Below are positions 1 through 10,708 of a stretch of 64,000 bases of DNA, piece by piece; the first letter of the stretch is position 1, and the number at the start of each line of letters is the position of its first letter. The position numbers and the translations under genes were made by a program. The DNA comes from Endothia cerciana (taxonomy: Eukaryota > Ascomycota > Sordariomycetes > Diaporthales > Cryphonectriaceae). Location of the stretch: positions 496,001 to 560,000 of the forward strand of contig JALRMH010000017.1 in the NCBI GenBank assembly GCA_026119935.1, written 5' to 3'. Under the pieces are notes generated by a model. It saw only the letters and a list, made by a program, of their open reading frames with translations. It had not been told where the DNA came from and did no database searches.

Positions 1-1036
1 CCGGTTAGACCAAATGAACGCAATTCATAAACATTTAAAACACAGGTGTCTCTTTCACGCCGCCCAAGTGAGTAGCACCGTGCCACTGCCATATTGGTGC
101 AGATACAGGTCACAGCCGCTTCCTGTAATCTACTACGTACATATGTGGGGGTTGCTAGGCAGCTAAGCAGCAATGCGTTTCTAAAGCTACACCGTTGCCA
201 GCCAAGCGGATATCTTTTGCTACTGCAACAGACCCGGCCCAACTGCAGTATTGCTACGTCGTACAGTGTGCAGACTTCAATGCATATTGGTCAGACGGAA
301 AACCTGAGGTGATCAGGCGCCCGATTTGTAGGAGTGAGAACCAACGTGCAGTCCTGATAAGCCATTGTCTCGTTCCCTGATGATGATGATAATAAGATTT
401 GGTATTTCCTTCCCTAGTTGTGCATAGGCTGTTCCGCTCCGACATTCTCCTCTGTGACTTCCTCTTTATGTCCCTTGACTCCGGAAGTGTGAGCCAGCAT
501 CAACACGTGACACTAAAAACCACAACATTTGTGGCTGAGTTACAGTACTTGTGCTTGAGAAGCAAAGGAAGAAAAACCCTCTTTGTTGGCAGCTACCAAT
601 CCACTGTTATGTGTTGACGGCAATCATGGATGCTCTCAAAATCGTCGATTTGTTTGCACGCCAGGATTCTCTCTCAAATTCCAGCTGCGCAACCCCCCGG
701 GTCAAATTTCAAACTTTGTTGACCCTCCATCTTCGGGACCTGCTTATCGGGCCACTATTTACACATGCCTCCCAGTAGTGTTCTTCTTCATCGTCGTCCG
801 CCTATATACTCGAGTATGAGTAATTCACAAGCTGGGCGCAGATGACTGTAAGTAGGAATGTGACTTCGTGTGATATAGTGCCTATCTGTTAACAATTTCG
901 ACATCAGACTTCTGTATCTTGAGCCTTGTGAGTTTGTCTGTCAGGATTGTGTCTTGATCTTAAACTGATTACGGATTTAGGCTGCTTTAGCATCATATTC
1001 TGCCATAACTCTGGCCAGTAAGTTCTAATATTCAAG
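1..1036. other. Leading stretch without a recognisable gene
   Basis: Only short open frames occur here on either strand, and none shows a family motif I recognise. Lost 5' exons of the membrane protein gene starting near 1037 could lie here, but I could not place any with splice signals. Confidence 0.4.
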
Positions 1037-2392
1037 ATGATTATAGACTTCCTTCAACTTTACCCACTCTTAATAGTGGCCGATAATCCTTTGGGGTCGC
1101 ATTTATGGGATGTACCACTATCTATGATAACCAATAAATATCTGGAAGTATGTGATACCGCCTTTACCCTTGCCTTCTTTATTCCTCAAAGTCAACCCGC
1201 CAACAATGTTTGGTAATTTTTGCAAGGCTCCGCTAACGCCGGTGATACTAGTACACGACTATCGGATTGGTCATGTTTAACATAGGCTCTATGGCCTTTA
1301 AGCTGACTCTACTATGCCTTTATCTACGCTTGTTCAAGCCCGTGCGTTAGGCTTTCTGGCTAATTCGGGCTGGAATTGCAACAGTTGTAATTGTTTATAT
1401 CGTAACCTCCATCGTACTCTTGGACAGGTGCACACCCAGACAAAACGAGACATGGCAGTATACGACATATTTTGGGAGCTGCACACCGACCCAAAGACAT
1501 GTAGGATTTACTACAGGAATCTTTGGCGTGATATCGGATATATATATCCTCTGTATCCCCCTGTGGCTGGTGTCGCACCTAAGCCTAGCAACTAAGCGCA
1601 AGATCGGGGTTCTAGCAGTCTTTGGGACAGGATTATTGTGAGGCCACCAGTTTCCCACCTAATGACTCCAAATCTTAACGCTGACTTACATATGCAGAGG
1701 CATCGGGTGTAGCGTGGGAGGCCTGGTCGTGCGATATGCATGGGACCTTGAGGATGGAACTTGGAGCATGGTGTATACCTTCGGGTGAGTGCATAAAACC
1801 CCTGGACTTCCCATCGCAGTTCCAGTGGCTCATCATAATCCCAAAAATTGGACCTGGCCTGACGACTTTTCATTACAGTGTCCTTGAGCTCAGTATCGGT
1901 CTCATGTGCGCCTGCATGCCTGTGGTAGCACTCCCACTCAAAACCGTCACATCCAGCATAGTAGCGTCTTGGAACACGCTCAAAAACTATTCCAAAACAC
2001 GGCTCTTTACTCGCTCACCCTACAACGACGGGAGTGGCAACACTGCAGATCTTGACCCGTACCTTGACACATCATCCAGGGGGGCGGACCCGAAGCAATT
2101 GCCGAGGATGCCGAGAGGCAATGGCACTATCCCAGGCCTTCGAACTTTCATCCGCCGCGCTTACAACTCCCTCGCCATCACTTCCGTGCAGCAGAGCGCG
2201 CCTATGACCGAAGGAGAGATGGCTACCTTTGGAACGCTAGGGTCGATCGATGTGTGTGAGCGTGAGTATCACAAACAGCTCAGGAACATTTACACCTACG
2301 ACAGTAAATCCCCGGGATCCGTTTCCATACCAGGGTCGGGATCCGGCATGCAGCTACAGACTCCGAAAGCCTCTTTCCAAAAGCCAAGGTAG
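1037..2392 (+). pseudogene. Rhodopsin-like (SAT4/PTH11-type) integral membrane protein, broken
   Basis: Pieces of the fungal rhodopsin-domain family can be read in order. Near 1097 is GSHLWDVPLSM, matching the family's G-x-H-x-W-D-V-P loop. Near 1300 is FKLTLLCLYLRLFKP, a typical transmembrane segment. Near 1510 is ISDIYILCIPLWLVSHL. Exon 1694-1783 and an exon from 1880 give VLELSIGLMCACMPVV, then a long cytoplasmic tail to the stop at 2392. Donors fit at about 1638 (GTGAGG) and 1784 (GTGAGT), and an ACAG acceptor ends at 1879. An in-frame TAG at 1348-1350 sits between two transmembrane segments; the 43-bp intron that would skip it breaks the frame. No start region with the first helices was found. 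These proteins are seven-helix membrane proteins of mostly unknown function. I call it a pseudogene. Confidence 0.65.
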
Positions 2393-2943
2393 ACTCTCTG
2401 GTCCCTTGACCTGCTGCCTTGACCTGGCGCTTTGCCAGCCTCGATATCTGAGGAAGGACGGCGAGCTATCAAACTGAGGTGATATAAATTGTGTGACCTC
2501 GGGACACGCACATCTCAGTACTGGCTGGTGTGAGGAATGGCAGGCAGGCGATGGGAAACTTCATACTGAGTGTCATCTGGGGGTAGGGGAAGTGCTCCTG
2601 CCAACCCTTATGGGAACATTTGAGACACAGAAGGTCGCCCACAGTGCTGGGAGCGGAGTTAAAGGTTTTGACTACCTGTCAATGAAGCGTCGAGAATGGG
2701 GGCGGGGGTGGCCAGGGCAAATGCTGAGATGCTTGAGGACAGGTCTTGTTTCTCTGCCGACATTGCTATACTGGTATTCCTTCAGTCGAAGGTGTCTGGG
2801 CAGCCCCGATGCCTAGTTCTCTTCGTATGGCCAGCCAAGCCTCGCCAGCTATCTCGTATGAATTTTATATGACATCTTGAGGCTCTTGGGGCCCGAGTCT
2901 GAGACATGGCCAGCGGACTTACCTCGTTGTCCTCCATCATGGT

Positions 2944-4041
2944 ATGAAAAGGAAATGGCCTCTACCGAACGATCCCGTCTGGGAAGAAGTCGTGGCATTT
3001 TTCCATCACGCATGGTTCCAGAGAGCCTGGATTACTCAGGAATCGTCATGTCCGCCTGAACCAACTCAACGGGGCCGGCACGGGGAAAACGGGCGTGCCG
3101 GTCGCGGCCATGGGCCGCCTGGTCTGTGCCCCGTGTGGCCAAACCAACAAGAAACAGCCGCGCGACTGTTTTCTAGAACCTCGTTTCTCGTTTCTCGTTT
3201 CTCGTTTCTCGTTTCTTCTCGCACGGCAGCGTTTCTGGTTTTCCTCCCATCCCCCACCTCCCTATTCCCTGTGCGCCGGGGAAATCAGGAAAAGGGAAAA
3301 TGGCTACTGCTAGCTCGGTGCGGGCCACAGTCGCGGGCCTTGCGGTAATTTACGTACCCAAGTACCTTGGACATCCTCCTCGTCGCTCTCACTATCACCA
3401 CAATTACCATCAGCAACAGCCATATCGCGTCGCCGCGCCCCTTATGGGTTCGCCAATTTCTATCTCCCAGACCACCTTCTCCTCCCCTATGGTCATATTG
3501 CCCTTGCGTTCGTCTGCTAGCTCTTGCTTCGTGGAGAGCCAGGGGCCAGACTATAACTCCGCTGTGCTCGCCATGGCCATCCTGAGTGGCAATGTAGCCA
3601 CTGTGGAGGATCTCATCCACCTTGGAGTGACTATGTCGGAGCGTCACTATTGGACTCTGCTTGCCTGGTAGGACCCGACACGATCAAGGCACTGCCAGCC
3701 TTATTGTCTTCTTGGGGAGACAGCTTTGCAAATTCTTGCAGGCATGCTGGGAGATGAGGAAGCCCATCTCCTCCAGACCGTCCTCGCCCGGCAGCGGTCC
3801 GTTGCCGGCCCTGACCAATCAGAATTACTACAGCAACACAGCCTTGATCGTCGCTAGAATTTGCAATTCTCTCGGGGCTGCCAGGTTGATGTTGAACCTA
3901 GGAGCCGACCCCAATATTAAGGGGGAAGATGGAATTGTGGCAGCGCAGTATGCTCTCCAGCAGGGCAACATGGAGATGCTGGCCTTGCTCCAGGAGTTTA
4001 GGGCGGAAACTTGTGAAGGGATGGCTATCGATGCCGAGTAA
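2944..4041 (+). pseudogene. HET-domain plus ankyrin-repeat gene remnant
   Basis: The frame at 2944-3060 reads LPNDPVWEEVVAFFHHAWFQ and then RAWITQE. This is the conserved core of the fungal heterokaryon-incompatibility (HET) domain, where W-F-x-R-x-W-x-x-QE is diagnostic. After a gap holding a 7-bp tandem repeat, two ankyrin-like blocks follow in different frames: about 3550-3640 (AVLAMAILSGNVATVEDLIH) and about 3810-4041 (GAARLMLNLGADPNIKGEDG, then a second helix pair). HET proteins with C-terminal ankyrin repeats are common in filamentous ascomycetes and act in nonself recognition. Here the HET part is truncated at the 5' side, frames shift between blocks, and no continuous model can be built. 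Confidence 0.6.
3180..3216. repeat. 7-bp tandem repeat (CGTTTCT)n
   Basis: About five copies of CGTTTCT in tandem, the last one degenerate. It lies between the HET and ankyrin fragments and may reflect the event that separated them. Confidence 0.85.
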
Positions 4042-4044
4042 AGC

Positions 4045-4870
4045 AAAATTGCAACGATAATGTCTTGGCGTATCAGTGGGAATATCGTAAATTGCTCGCC
4101 TACTCCACCACAGCACACGGTCAAACAGACAGACGGTCGGAAGTCAAAAACAGAGTGGTCGAAATCGCCATCCGAATGTTTGCCGCAACAAACCCGGACG
4201 CAGAATAGGTCAGAAATTATACCAGCCCTGCAGTCCAATCTCAACAACGCGCACAACCGGGTTACAAATTGTTCGGCAAGCCCAAATTCTCTACGGCTTT
4301 AAACCATTATTCCCAACTTGGACAGGTGACACCAACCTCGAATTCACCAGACAAATGTTCCAGGAGGAAGCACAACTTGTCATTGCCGAGGCCCAAATGG
4401 CAGTCAAACTCGTCTACGACCAGAAACACGACAAATTTCATTCTCTCCACGGGACTGGGTAAACATTCGCCTTGGCCATGGACACATTCTACCAGGGAAT
4501 CCACTGCGAAAGTTCTCTCAACAACGTATGGGTCCGTTCCAAATAATCCGCAAGATAGGCCCACTAACGTACGAATTGAAGCTCCCTCGACACATGAACA
4601 TTCACAATGTATTGCCAGTGAACTAGCTTTTGCCCGCCAGAGTCCCGCAAAGTGATCCCTATGGACGTGACCCATCCTACCCTGAAGGTAACGACCCGTC
4701 GGAGGACCCTGACATCGACTTGTACCGTAAAAAAAAACCGCCACTATGAACTTGAAAGGATCATCTCCAGAAGAATCCGGAAGTATGGTCGAGGATCTCC
4801 CAAGGCCGAATACCTAGTAAAGCGGAAAGGCTACCCAAGTCAGTTCAACGTATGGATGCCCAAGGACGCC
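4045..4870 (+). mobile_element. Ty3/gypsy chromovirus fragment: integrase end and chromodomain
   Basis: Frames must be switched, but the order is that of a chromoviral pol 3' end. About 4065-4200 reads STTAHGQTDRRSEVKNR, the H-x-QTD-x-x-SE block at the end of the integrase core, whose Glu is the last catalytic acid. About 4275-4440 reads on to AQMAVKLVYDQKHDKFH. About 4455-4630 reads DWVNIRLGHGHILPG and RMGPFQIIRKIGPLTYEL, the GPF/Y integrase C-terminal module. About 4740-4880 reads a chromodomain (YELERII, then YLVKRKGYPSQFNVW). In-frame stops include one near 4204 (PDAE-stop). I found no reverse transcriptase, RNase H, gag or LTR, so this is a truncated dead copy. Confidence 0.8.
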
Positions 4871-5284
4871 GTGACCGCCGCCCCAGCAACCATCACCGCC
4901 CACGCCGTCGCCGGCAGAAAGTGGGTGCAACGTCAGGCGGTCTGCCCGCCTACTGAAAGTACCGTGAATTCGCCCACGAATTTGCCACAACTTCGTCCAC
5001 TAACAGACGCGTTGAGCACCAACCAACACTTTCCATCCACAATCACCGCGTTCTTGGACTTGATCATCACCAATATTACTTGGGTTTCCACCATCTATCC
5101 ACTTCACCTCCTCCCTTGTTCGTCACGCACCAGCCCATTTCGCCAAACACCACTGCAATCCGCCACCGAGCGCCTCATTGATCCAAGCCTCTCTCCACTG
5201 TCTTTATCCAAGGACTAGCCATACTCATCCACGTTCGTCCGCAAAACCACCAGGCCCTACGTCTGCCATCCAGCGCCACCACCA

Positions 5285-6412
5285 TTGACTATTGGTACGT
5301 TAGATCATGCCCACGTTCTTTGCAGTTCTAGTCCCTACCCCCGAGGACCAAGACGGCCGTGTCCTACAACGCAGCCGTACCCACGAGTACTGGAAATTGG
5401 TCTACCATCCACCCAAGAGGGAGGGGCTAGGCATGGAAGGATATTGTTGGGCATTATACCTGTCTCCCTCGCCGAGAAAGAGGCTGAGGCAGTCAAACAC
5501 TCCTACAACCTGATGGAACTTGTCCACCGTAACGTCGACAATAGCAACGCCGCCACATTCGCTGCTGGAGAGACACCATCCGTGTCTCACGCCCTCACCT
5601 TCAAGTCATCACCAACAAGTATAATGTGGCTGGTGGAGACGAGATCACCATGACTCCAGACGCCATAATGGCCAAAAACTTCGACAGTCCGGGCAACGCG
5701 GCCACCCCTTCGCGCGAGCGCCCCCGTGTTGTCCTTGATAAGGACACTTTTGTTAACCTCACTGGAGACGACCAGCGCACGTCCATGCCCACGCCCACGC
5801 CCGTCACCTCGTTCTATGACCGCCTGAACGCTGCCAAGATGACCAGCCGTCAGCCCACCACAAACCACTACGAATTCGAGGCGAAGTTGGCCAAGCTCCG
5901 CGATAAAAATCGCATTCCACAAGGCTATGGCCCGCAATCTCACCGTCGTCACGTCATACCCCAGAACTATTCCAGCCACGAGCAGCTCCTGCCCTGATTC
6001 ACTGGGGACGTTAGCCATGTGGAAAACTGTCCAGCCAACGCACCCGCTCCATCTGGCCGACATAAACTTACCCTCGGTGGCACCGCATGGTGGCTGTGTA
6101 CGACAACGTGGAGCTGATCTACTTCCTGCCGCTTGATATGGCCATCTAGCTCCACGAGTTTTACCCAACCACCCTCGAGCATGATATTGAACACAACACC
6201 TCGTGCATTAGCATCCAGTTCGCTATTAATTCCTTACTAGGATTCCATGAAGACTTCGGGGCGGTCAAGATTCGCAGGGTGCCACAGGAACTGAGCGGCA
6301 ACCAGATTGGCTACAATGCCAGCTTCGAGAACTGGCAACAGCATATTGGTCGTAAACTTCTACCCACCGCCCCGACCACTTTTCTAGCGCTCTACGAATG
6401 TAAAGATTAATC
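5285..6412 (+). other. Unidentified coding-like remnant downstream of the chromovirus fragment
   Basis: Several plus-strand frames have protein-like composition but do not join into one gene: 5307-5513 (KLVYHPPKREGLGMEGYCWA), 5650-5997 (begins MTPDAIMAKNFDSP and is rich in charged residues) and about 6090-6412 (ends TTFLALYECKD, then TAA). I recognise no domain. It could be an accessory frame of the same retroelement, another decayed gene, or chance. The minus-strand frame at 5587-6168 looks like a shadow of these. Confidence 0.3.
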
Positions 6413-6443
6413 TTACCACCACAACAAATCAGATCAATTTAGA

Positions 6444-6819
6444 TTACTCGGAACTATATATATCAGGTATTTCTACTTCAATCTGACGTGTTCGTACGTT
6501 GTGACCGGGCCTGCCGCAGGTGCCACAGCGCCGTATTGTCGCCCGTCTCTCCCCGTTACCATCCGGATTTTGATGACTTTCCTGCTCTAACTGCTCATTA
6601 ACCTCCTTCTGAGCCAGAACATCCCGTGCATCCCCTGCAGTCAGTACATCTCTTTTCACGGAAACGTGTCTTTTGGGCCCTACAGCGTTTACTGAGTGCC
6701 TCATTGGCCTTCCGAAGGTTGTGAGCCTCCGCCTTGAGTAGGGTCATCTCGTGTGCTATTTTCTCCACCCCTTTTGTTAGGTGGTTAACCATCTGAACAA
6801 GCTGGCAGACAAATGCCAC
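6444..6819 (-). mobile_element. Fot1/pogo-type transposase C-terminus, relic
   Basis: On the minus strand the first frame reads VEKIAHEMTLLKAEAHNLRK, then ANEALSKRCRAQKT. This is the helical segment found at the C-terminus of Fot1/pogo DDE transposases. After a frameshift near 6660-6700 it continues with DVLAQKEVNEQLEQE and ends with RRCGTCGRPGHNVRT, the small Cys/His knuckle that closes these proteins. The DDE catalytic domain upstream is missing. A dead fragment of a DNA transposon. Confidence 0.75.
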
Positions 6820-7966
6820 AATCTTGGCTACTCAGCAAATCGCCCATCATACAGTGTTTAGTGCAGGGTTGCCATTCAACCATGATAGGCCACGAATGGG
6901 CCACGAATGTCTCATGAATGGGCAAGGCTAAGATTGAGTTGCCAACGGGCAGCGAATAATGCCATTCCAATGGCCGCAGGATGTCTACTCATGCCAATAC
7001 GCTGCATCATGTTCGTTATAGTGTAGTCACCAGACCATTGCTGGCCAACCGATCCTGATGGCAGAGTTAGGGGCTAGACTGGCGTGCCTTTTAAGCTCGC
7101 AGAGTACATGATGGTAGTGGGTGAGGTTTAGGCTATGGCTATCTTGGACGCCAGTTCTGGCAGGCCACCGTCCTGTTCTCGTGAAGGAAGTCAGTCTTGA
7201 GCCATCTATTTATGCGGCTAGCCAGTCTTGCTGCCAGCTATGGCCAGAGTACGAATTGCACTGGGTACAAAGTGATGTCCAAACTATGATCTGAGATACT
7301 ACCAGACTGAGCTGCAATCCCAGTCAATCAATCCCCTCAAATCTCCCTAGCGCAAATCTTCCCCTTTTTCTTGATATTCGTGCCCCTGCACAACATAAGC
7401 CTGGCAAAAAGTATGTACATGCTCGGTACATACGTGGTATTTTCAATGTGTTGCTGATCTTCTACAGCCAAGGCTTTTGTCTGCTTAGCCTGAGAGCATC
7501 TTGTCTCCAAGCTCAACCCTGCCGATCACGACTATCACGACAGTGCGATGCTATCTCCGACTTCTCATTCCAAAGTGGTGTCTTAAATATAATCTGCATG
7601 GTGCACTCTTTCCTCTTGTTCATGAGATCTCTGTCGCGGACGACTCTGTTGCCTTGCGTAACCTCGGCCCGCCTGGCGTATCCCCGGGTCACGAGTTTCG
7701 GATGTTCAAGTCAGGCTACTGGGTGAAATGGGGCCGAGGCAGCGGACAAGCCCACGATCATACAGCCAACAACAACATCATGGTCCATGGATGCTAAACA
7801 TGGAATATGGTGATCACTCGGAGAGGTGTCATCAAGCAGCTGTGGGAGGGGTCTCTGAGTGACAGTCATGCAGCTCCACCCTAGTAGGCACAGCACTACA
7901 CGACCAAGAGGCACAGCCGCACGGCTTTATATCTTCAATATGCTAGCAGACAGGGGGCTGTCTTGT
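6820..7966. other. Intergenic stretch, nothing recognised
   Basis: Holds a short direct repeat of GGCCACGAATG near 6889-6912 and a few open frames of up to 98 codons (for example 7501-7797, plus) with no known motif. I see no gene I can support. Confidence 0.4.
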
Positions 7967-9881
7967 TCACTCTGGGATCACAGCTTCGCCGGCAGGAACC
8001 CCGGCCTTCCAGTGATACTTTGACGCCACATGCTCATCCAGAGGCACCTTCTGGCCCTGTACGCCATAAAAGTTCTCCCGGTATGTCCCTCCGTCGACAG
8101 CATATCCGTCCCAGAACATGCCTCTGGCCTTGAGCTCCGGTAGTAGGAGGTTGATGATGTCCTTGAACGAGCCGGGGAAGACGGCATAGGCCTATTTGCT
8201 GTCAGCGATATGTCTGCCCGGGGCGGTAGGAAGTCTGCCGGGGGGGGGGGTGGTTCAGCTCACAAAGTTGAATCCGTCAACATCTGCTTCGTCAATCCAC
8301 TTCTGCAGGCCATCGGCCACTTGAGAGGGTGTCCCAACCATGATAGGGCCGTTCCCTCCTAGCGCGACATGCTCTGCGACCGTATGCTTGGTCCACTTAG
8401 AGTTCTCAGGCGCAAACTTGGCGTATCCCTCAACGGTCGACCTGCAGACTGTCAGCTCACGTCAACTGTCGAGATTTGCTGAAACGTGTGGGATCTCGGT
8501 CCCTCCACTCACCGGACGGCATTACTCTCTACCTGCCGCAGTTCCTCATCATCACCATACTTGCTTAGGTCGATTCCCGTCCAGCCGGCAAAGAGGGCCA
8601 GAGCACCCTCGGTCGATGCGTATTGCCTGTAGTCCTTCAGCTTGGCCTGGGCCTCCTCCTCGGTCCTCCCGAGGATCGGCGTCACAAGAGCCAGCACTTT
8701 GATGTTGTTCGGGTCCCTACCATACTCCTCCTTTGCCATTTTCCGCACTTCGGCGATGCTCTTCGCGCAGACTTGAGGGCTGTGTGCGGAAGTGAAAATG
8801 GCCTGGATCGTTTCATGTTTTAGCAGAGATTTTGTAATGGTAAGGACATGTCCCCGTCAGGCGACTGACCTCAGCATGTTGCGCGGCAAAGATCTTGCCC
8901 GCCTTCGAAGTCCCCGCCTGGAGGAGGAGGGGCGTGCGTTGAGGACTCGGCTGGACGATGTGTGGGCCGGGCACGTCGAAGAACTTGCCGTGGTGGTCGA
9001 TCCTCCTCACTCGGTCCGGCGAGGTGTAGACGCCCTTCTCACGGTCAAGTACCACTGCATCATCTCTCCAGGATGACTGGAACAGCTTGTACATCACGGT
9101 CATGTACTCCTCGGCCTGGGCGTATCGGTCGTCGTGCTGGGGCTGCTCTGTGCGGCCCATGTTGCGAGCGGCAGAGTCCAGATAGCTCGTGACCACCTTT
9201 CCTTCGTCAGCATACGGCTCTCTAGACAAGGCCAGTATTTCTAGCAGCTTACGTTCCATCCCAGCCTAAGATAAAGAAGTTTCAGTCCTTCATGATCTCA
9301 ACCAGTGCGGTCAGTTGCTGTACTCACCGGCCTTTCGTCAGATGATCCACCGTACTCAATCGCCGGGCGAGATGGTACGGCTGCTCATAGGTTGTAGAAA
9401 CAGTCACACCGAAACCGATGTTGCGCGTCGAGGCAGCCATCGCAGATACCACGGACAGCGGCTCGTTGACGGGCCCTGGTTTTCCCAATCCCTCAGCAGC
9501 TGTCGACTCCCAGAAACGCCAGAGGTCCGGGATGGTACACAGACTTACACTGAGCGCCAGACACGACTGCGGGATCCAGAGATGCCTTATACACATCATA
9601 ACCTCCCAGAACATCGGCTATGAAGATGCCATGGAAGTTGGCCTTCTCGAGCAGCTTGGCCAACTCGACCCAGTGGTCAACATCCGTGAATTTCCAGGAC
9701 TGGTCCTCTGGGTGTCTCCAGAGGCCTGGGGACTGGTGCCCGCTGCCTAAAGGCCTTGTTAGAAGAAGCCCCCTCAACCCGTGGACGGCTGGTCGATATG
9801 CAGATACTTACACATCTCCACGAAGGCGTTCACTATGAGACTCTTTCGTCTGCCCTCGCCATGTTGGGTAGCCATTTTCAT
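7967..9881 (-). CDS. FMN-dependent luciferase-like monooxygenase (NtaA/SnaA/DszA type)
   Basis: Predicted 490-residue protein from eight exons: 9881-9812, 9746-9549, 9499-9328, 9265-9253, 9196-8870, 8802-8513, 8441-8264 and 8191-7967. All joins keep frame at GT...AG sites. The start ATG at 9881 opens MKMATQHGEGRRKSLIVNAF, the usual beta-1 strand. Family landmarks are LLEKANFHGIFIADVLGGYD, PVNEPLSVVSAMAASTRNIG, RRLSTVDHLTKGRLGWNVVT, SYLDSAARNMG, and PLLLQAGTSKAGKIFAAQHA before the C-terminal TIM-barrel part. These enzymes are the oxygenase half of two-component flavin systems. They take reduced FMN from a separate reductase and oxidise substrates such as chelators, sulfones or ketones; the substrate here is unknown. 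No flavin reductase gene is in this window. Exon 4 is only 13 nt. It diverges from the reductase-like gene at 10709. Confidence 0.88.
8240..8250. repeat. Poly-G run in intron 7
   Basis: Eleven consecutive G in the intron between exons 7 and 8 of the luciferase-like monooxygenase gene. One of about a dozen long G or C runs in this window. Confidence 0.8.
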
Positions 9882-10708
9882 GAAGCCAAAAGCCTTGCCG
9901 CACGTGGTGGTCGATCTGCCAGGGTCGCGTATCGTGATTCCGTGCCAGAACTAGGTTCTTAGCGAAGGCTCAAAACTGTCAACTGCATGCGCCCCATCAC
10001 TACATTTCAGCACGTCCGACTACGGTGATATTTTCCCGGCCCCGATGGCTTGGTTCCTCATTTCATTGGCGGTCTTCCCGGGTAGCTACCGGTAGGGTTG
10101 TCCTGAAGGCGTGCTTTCTGCGGCGGAATATTGCGCCATAGCAGCGTGGATGGTGTGCCACCACGCCCCTTATGCTGCAGCCAAGAGGGACGATGAATTA
10201 CGGACGTACTAGCATGTCTTCCCCACCAGGTACCCTAAATTTCGGGAAAGCTCATCGATGTCACAACATCACGTCCCATTTGCCCGCGGCAAGGCGTGGG
10301 CCCTGGCAACCTTAACGCGATGATGAAGTATGCAGAGCTGCTTGCGCCATACCTCTCTGCCATGCATCGGGAGTCGCCTTCCTTCCTATCTGCGACATCC
10401 CCGCGCCGCCGTCGGCGAGATGTCGTTATCTTGGATGCTGATGATTTGTAACCGGAACGTGCGGTTACGTTGGATTTCAGGGTCAAAGGCGCAGCGCGAG
10501 GCGGGACAGACCTCCTGAGGCTACAAGAATACAGGCGGCACGTCATCCTGGCAACGGCACATACGACCACTTATGAAATAAAAATTCAATCATGACCGGA
10601 TGGGTGTTATTTCGCAAGCTGTCAAGTAGAGTCAGAAGCAGAAAAGCCGTCAGGGACGCCGCCAGCAGCCCAAGTGTGATTGATGCCATCACGCCGCCGC
10701 CAGCCATA
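9882..10708. promoter_or_regulatory. Shared intergenic region of two divergent metabolic genes
   Basis: An 827-bp gap separates the start codons of the flavin monooxygenase (minus) and the enoyl-reductase-like gene (plus). Such head-to-head spacing often allows co-regulation in fungal clusters. I see no unmistakable operator or TATA element, so the regulatory role is inferred from geometry alone. Confidence 0.45.
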
